A stretch of 60,966 nucleotides of DNA from positions 1-60,966 of the forward strand of contig JAZNGA010000013.1 in NCBI GenBank assembly GCA_045576235.1, read 5' to 3'. Both the position numbers and the translations under genes were made by a program. Positions within the stretch are counted from its first letter, which is position 1, and every line of letters starts with the position of its first letter. This document shows, piece by piece, positions 60,942-60,966 of the stretch. This DNA is from SIG437 sp045576235 (GTDB lineage Bacteria > Bacillota > Clostridia > UBA1381 > UBA9506). The notes under the pieces were generated by a model. That model was not told the origin of the DNA. It saw nothing but the letters and a program-made list of their open reading frames with translations, and made no database searches.

Positions 60942-60966
60942 TTAATAAAGAGTTTGATCCTGGCTC
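60942..60966 (+). rRNA. rrs: 16S ribosomal RNA, 5' end only
   Basis: AGAGTTTGATCCTGGCTC (60949-60966) is the universal 16S 5' segment; by alignment to E. coli numbering its first base is position 8, so the mature end is near 60942. The gene continues beyond the window. Confidence 0.95.

Noticed and set aside
1..60966. CRISPR array, tRNA genes, insertion sequences or prophage
   Set aside because: I looked for direct-repeat arrays, cloverleaf ends, transposase or integrase motifs and found none; the gene content is housekeeping.

Overview
The window looks like chromosome of an AT-rich, endospore-forming Clostridia-class Firmicute. The evidence is a spoIIP gene with a sigma-E-like promoter, the early sporulation sigma factor SigH, a PolC-type replicase, the hrcA-grpE-dnaK-dnaJ operon under a perfect CIRCE operator, a lexA/yneA-like divergent SOS pair, a lysine and an FMN riboswitch, and pta-ackA fermentation genes. 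I see no phage, insertion sequence, CRISPR array, tRNA or obvious island; it reads as core genome. I cannot name the species.

Layout. Positions 1-2.1 kb (minus): a membrane-anchored protein of unknown function and spoIIP. Positions 2.2-9.1 kb (plus): pnp behind a long leader hairpin, a B12-binding-type radical SAM protein, thrS, a DUF2007-like small protein and nadE. Positions 9.1-21.2 kb (plus): a 0.5 kb regulatory region with three ArgR-like operators, then argG-argC-argJ-argB-argD-argF-carA and a carB gene fused in frame to a diaminopimelate epimerase (DapF). Positions 21.2-28.8 kb (plus): purL, a purine nucleoside phosphorylase, lepA and hemW; then nagB. Positions 29.7-34.0 kb (minus): riboflavin transporter ribU with an FMN riboswitch, an AraC-family regulator, a cupin, a membrane-anchored unknown, a zinc-ribbon protein and sigH. 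Positions 34.0-37.1 kb (minus): asd-dapA-dapB behind a lysine riboswitch and terminator. Positions 37.1-45.4 kb (minus): hrcA-grpE-dnaK-dnaJ-lplA-M18 aminopeptidase, and upstream holA. Positions 45.4-53.2 kb (minus): comEC and ispG-polC. Positions 53.3-60.5 kb: yitT, a GIY-YIG protein, pta-ackA, lexA with a divergent yneA-like gene, rdgB and a Wzx-like flippase. The last 0.4 kb carries tandem rRNA promoters and the first bases of a 16S rRNA gene.

How the genes work together. The arginine cluster supplies all steps from glutamate to argininosuccinate plus carbamoyl phosphate; argH is not here. The lysine/cell-wall cluster supplies aspartate semialdehyde through tetrahydrodipicolinate, and the late meso-DAP-forming epimerase activity is physically attached to CarB in the arginine operon. 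This CarB-DapF fusion, with an altered first catalytic-cysteine motif in the epimerase half, is the most unusual object in the window. Several translation starts are corrected here because Shine-Dalgarno (SD) sequences or promoters rule out the longest reading frame.
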